A DNA stretch of 64,000 nucleotides from Agelaius tricolor (Eukaryota; Chordata; Aves; Passeriformes; Icteridae), in assembly GCA_023055355.1 (NCBI GenBank), contig JALJCS010000001.1:106656881-106720880 (forward strand), written 5' to 3'. The translations under genes were made by a program, and so were the position numbers. Below the pieces are notes generated by a model. That model worked only from the letters and a program-made list of their open reading frames with translations. It was not told the DNA's origin and did no database searches. Positions 60,585-64,000 of this stretch are shown here, one piece after another; the first letter of the stretch is position 1, and every line of letters begins with the position of its first letter.

Positions 60585-63584
60585 GGTACAGGGCATTTGC
60601 AGCATTTGACTCCAAACTTTGCTTGGGATCAGCTCTTATATCAAAACTTAAACCCATTCCAGTTCTCTAGAAAAGTACAAAATGCACAGTGCTCTTACTT
60701 CCCTTAAGGAACTTATTTAAATTTTGATTTGACAGGATTTGTTAAACTTCATAACATTCTTGAGGTCTTCTTGCATGAGCATTTAACTTAAACTTTTGTT
60801 GTTTGAGTTTTGAGGGGTGCTTCAAGTTTGTTGTTAGGGAATGCTTGGTTGCATTTTCTAAGCTCACTGAATTTCTTTTTTATTTTTTTCCTTGTGTTTC
60901 TGTAGTAAAAAGGGTTTTATTTCTACATAATAGAATTATTTTCTGGTTAACAGAATGAGAGAATGTGGGATTGGGTCCTTAGCTGATGCAAACTACTGGC
61001 TTGTGTGTTCTTTGTTTCCATAAGTAAAAATATGTAACAGATTACTTTATGCACAGTTTTAAGAAAGTGAGATTTTTGACCAATGGAATTTAAGGAAATT
61101 GGACTCAGAAAAATGAGCTCATTTTGTCTGTTTATTCAAGAGAGAAAACAAAATCTCTCAGAGCTACTTTTCATCACTTTGATTTCTTTAACATGTCCAG
61201 TTTTTCTGCCTCCAGAAACTCAAGTAAATCTTAGACAATTGTGTCTTGATTCTGAAGTTTTTGAGATCTGTTTTGAAATGAAAGCTGGCCCATTTTTAAA
61301 GATAAGAAAAGTATATTATAATATGTTTTATGAGGGATTTGCTACAGCAAAAGCAGCTGCTCTTCAATTCTCTTTGTGCCTCTTTATATTTACCAGCTCT
61401 TCTTGCAGCCAGGTCATCCTATAGCTCAGTGATGGGTGTTTCAGAGTGGTAACACCGGGGAGAAGAGTGGTGAAGATGGAGGATTTCAGTGAAAAAGAAA
61501 AGGGTGAGAAATAAGACAGAAGGAGAGCTTGCTTTGTAACATCTATTCTTACAACAATTCAAGCATGACAGAGACTTTTTTGTGAGATTCATGCCTTGTT
61601 CCTTCCTACAAAACTATCACCATGTCTCTCTTAATAATTTTCATTTTGCTATCATAGGCTGAGCAGCAGATACATGTGATGTCTGCAAGTTAGGGCTTTT
61701 TGGGTGGCTAGATCTACAAATTCCAAGAGGATAATTTTAAAGGAGGTTCATTCGGTTACCAGCTGCATTTTCTTAATCCCTTCAGTCAAATGAATGTAGT
61801 TCTATGGTGGTTGTTCTTGACAGTGTCAAGGGACTCCATTTTCAAATACCATAAATTAATGTGAATTTTTGTAGTCATTGACACTTTTGAAATAAAAGGC
61901 CAGTGTATTTTGTGCAGTTTAGACTATACTAGCTTGATTAAAGTTAGTATTTTTCAGGAACTGCTGTCACAAAATACAGATTTGCTATTTGTATAATCTC
62001 TTAGTAGAAGAAAAATCATTTTTAGAATGATTTATGAGAACATGTTTTTTCAAAGTGATTACTTGAGCAGTAGATGTGTGTTTCCATTTAAGTCTGCACT
62101 AGAAATGTAAAGGGGAACATGGATGGACAGGAATTTTTATCATTCCTTCATAACAAGAAAATACTTAGTATTAATAAAATTTAGGTAGTTTTGGAAAAGT
62201 CAGTTTAGAATCTGATGGAAAAATTTATCATTTGTCATTAAGGAGAGCTACTTCTGCTGGGAGAAATGTGGGGGTTTTTTTGCTTCAAATCAGTCCAGGC
62301 TTATGACATTGCCAATTTGATTACAGTCAGGCAGTGATGGGAAAACACACCACATATAACTGATACATAAGCCAGAAGATGACAATGTATTTACATTTTT
62401 TTTAAAAACACTTTCTGTGATTTAGCCTACTTAGTTTATACTTGTGAGGGTCTTGATATTTTAGTATAGTGGTGAAAATGTAGTGTATCTTTGTCAAAGG
62501 ATCAGTGGCGGTGCCCAAATTAGGTGCAAAACCACTCATAATGTTCAAGAGGTCATTGGGTCCTTTTACAGGTGAGTTTAAGCCCACACATCATTCTAAT
62601 AACCATTTCTGAAGGTTTTGTAGGAGTATAATCTCTCTAAATGCTTTTTAACCTAAGATGTTTGATTAGGTGTCCTAAAACTGGCCCATGGAACATTATC
62701 ACTGCAGTGTACAGGCAAGGCAGGCAATCCAGGGTAAGCAAATACCCAAAAACTGCTGGGGAGGGAGGGAAGCCCTATAATTCTAAATGAGACTGGCCAA
62801 ATCAACTGCAAAAAGATATATTTTATTTTTAGCTTTAGAGAAAGGTGCATATTTATTTGTTTCTGTTCCATCCCTCAACTAGCAATGAGTGATGCAGAAC
62901 TCTGCATGCAGCTTTTGCATAAGCTAATCAAGAAATCCATCCTTGAGTCTCTCATTTAAATTGCATGAAAACTCTGGAGTTAGAAAGTTAGAAAAGAAAT
63001 TGTGGAAGAGGAGGCAGAAATGTTCAACTGAAAATGAATCCACTTTATAAATGAGATAAATTAAACACTACAGTCGTATGCCCAAAAACAAAATAGTGAA
63101 ATGGTTAAGATTTTTGTATAATCTTATTTTTTTCACTACATGCATTATGACAGCTAAGTGGGGGAAAAAATTGGTATTGTGATTGTGTGAATTGAAAAAG
63201 AAGAACTCTTCCTTCTCCTCATGATACAGAATTATGTGGAAAATGGTTGTACTACCTGCTTTTTCAGTATCTTCTTTTGTAAAAGGTGTGAGGACTGGAG
63301 GGGGTGAGAACTGAGAAATTTTTGACTGAATCTGGATTTGTCCTGTCAAAGGTTGCTTTGTGTTTTTTAACTTTAATTTTAAAAAATTCCTAACCATACC
63401 AAGTATGTTGGTACTAAATAAATCAAAAATAGGTCTGAACATACAGTCACAGGCATTTGTTTCCTGTGGAGAATTCCTCCCCATTTGAGCTGTTATAGGT
63501 GCTGTCCATAGTACCAAAGGCCAGAAGGAAGAGCTGCAATATCTGGTGGCAATTTTGCACAGAAAATAGTGTCCAGCACTGAGG
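60585..63584. other. AT-rich DNA without a recognised gene
   Basis: No gene was recognised. The longest open frame in the window, 149 codons on the minus strand at 63068-63517, has no known domain or signal. It contains poly-Phe and poly-Lys-like stretches typical of translated AT-rich DNA. Confidence 0.5.
62555..62577 (+). other. Abutting 3' and 5' splice-site sequence (possible recursive splice point)
   Basis: GGGTCCTTTTACAG is joined directly to GTGAGTTTAA, with the boundary between 62571 and 62572. The donor is strong; the pyrimidine tract is short. It is a second candidate of the kind seen at 18191. Confidence 0.18.
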
Positions 63585-63825
63585 TGTGGATTATCAGGAT
63601 CCTGAGGGTACTGCTAATCCTTGCTGTCCCTGCCAACCTTCCCTGTTCTCCACCCACCATGCTCAGACCTGGCCCAGCCCTCCACCAGGGCCCCTTTAAT
63701 CCCCCAGGGCCATCAGTCCCTGCCCCAGTGGTGCCACATCAGGGCCAGGCTCCATCTCCCAAAAGCCATGCCCATGTCCTCAGGGTTGAGCCTGATGTGC
63801 AGGGATGAGGCCACCAACACTGCCT
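63585..63825. other. GC-rich patch of unknown origin
   Basis: About 240 bp are C- and G-rich (for example CCTGGCCCAGCCCTCCACC and CCCCAGGGCCATCAGTCCC) in otherwise AT-rich DNA, with CpG nearly absent. Two overlapping plus-strand frames of about 78 codons cross it. Their Pro-rich peptides follow from the composition. Possible origins are an unclassified avian repeat, a retroposed mRNA piece or a noncoding exon. I cannot decide. Confidence 0.4.
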
Positions 63826-63975
63826 TTTTAAAGCATAAGTTGTTGTTGGACTAGGTGTTATTGTGATAAATGCTGGCAGTGGGCACAGTCAGTTGAACAT
63901 TTCATCAAAACAATTTATTTGATTATTTTAGTTATATTTATATCCTTGACAGCAGAATAGCTCAAAATATAAATC

Positions 63976-64000
63976 AGTGTTTTCTCTCTTGCAGGAAGAC
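63976..64000 (+). other. Acceptor-like sequence at the window edge
   Basis: GTGTTTTCTCTCTTGCAG ends at 63994 and is followed by GAAGAC to the end of the window. The pyrimidine tract and CAG fit a good 3' splice site, so an exon could begin at 63995. Only six bases of it would be visible, so no product can be assigned. Confidence 0.3.

Noticed and set aside
61083..61424. 113-codon frame with an acceptor-like CTGCCTCCAG inside
   Set aside because: The following donor (GTATAT) is weak and the peptide is unrecognised. The length is within chance expectation.
1..64000. CRISPR arrays, bacterial operons, phage genes, rRNA
   Set aside because: No regularly spaced repeats, no Shine-Dalgarno-led gene chains and no rRNA motifs. 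CR1 elements and LTRs show that this is vertebrate DNA.

Overview
The window looks like AT-rich nuclear DNA from a bird, probably a songbird or other neoavian. The evidence is the repeat content: CR1 LINE 3' ends with the typical ATCATAGAAT / TTCTGTGATTAT termini, and long terminal repeats (LTRs) of endogenous retroviruses ending in a ...TTTAACCATGACA-type 3' end, a kind I remember from avian genomes. The bird call rests on the CR1 elements; the finer placement is inference. No bacterial operon, rRNA, tRNA or CRISPR array was seen.

I found no confident protein-coding gene. The open frames are short and scattered over both strands, as expected by chance in AT-rich DNA. The window therefore reads as a long intron or an intergenic desert. 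A clean acceptor-like sequence in the last 20 bases would fit an exon starting at the right edge. Weak internal exon candidates are listed at 21154-21171, 22691-22760, 27307-27393 (minus) and 27982-28113, with low confidence.

Layout: 1-2.3 kb nondescript; 2286-2831 solo LTR (+); 5.8-6.3 kb CpG-rich, LTR-like patch; 11.1-11.5 kb another LTR-like patch; 11997-12194 CR1 (-); 17650-17710 probable CR1 scrap (-); 18-34 kb mostly unique AT-rich DNA with a few splice-like signals; 34480-34850 and 35030-35389 two LTR-type segments (+); 37290-37855 solo LTR (-) of the same family as the one at 2.3 kb; 38375-38498 CR1 3' end (+); 44590-44965 ancient CR1/L3-like reverse-transcriptase relic (-); 46.2-48.0 kb a structured area with a 65-nt hairpin, an 18-bp direct repeat and a 167-bp segment present twice at about 96% identity; 49841-51780 a truncated ERVL-like provirus (5' LTR, possible primer-binding site, leader, broken gag); 52637-53356 the longest CR1 copy (-); 53.4-63.6 kb AT-rich with a perfect 13-bp inverted repeat at 56.35 kb and a 48-bp tandem duplication at 60.5 kb; 63585-63825 a GC-rich patch.

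The supported biology is therefore transposon history plus possible regulatory or splicing signals. Nothing here is proof of a new system. The most unusual local structure is the 46.2-48.0 kb area.
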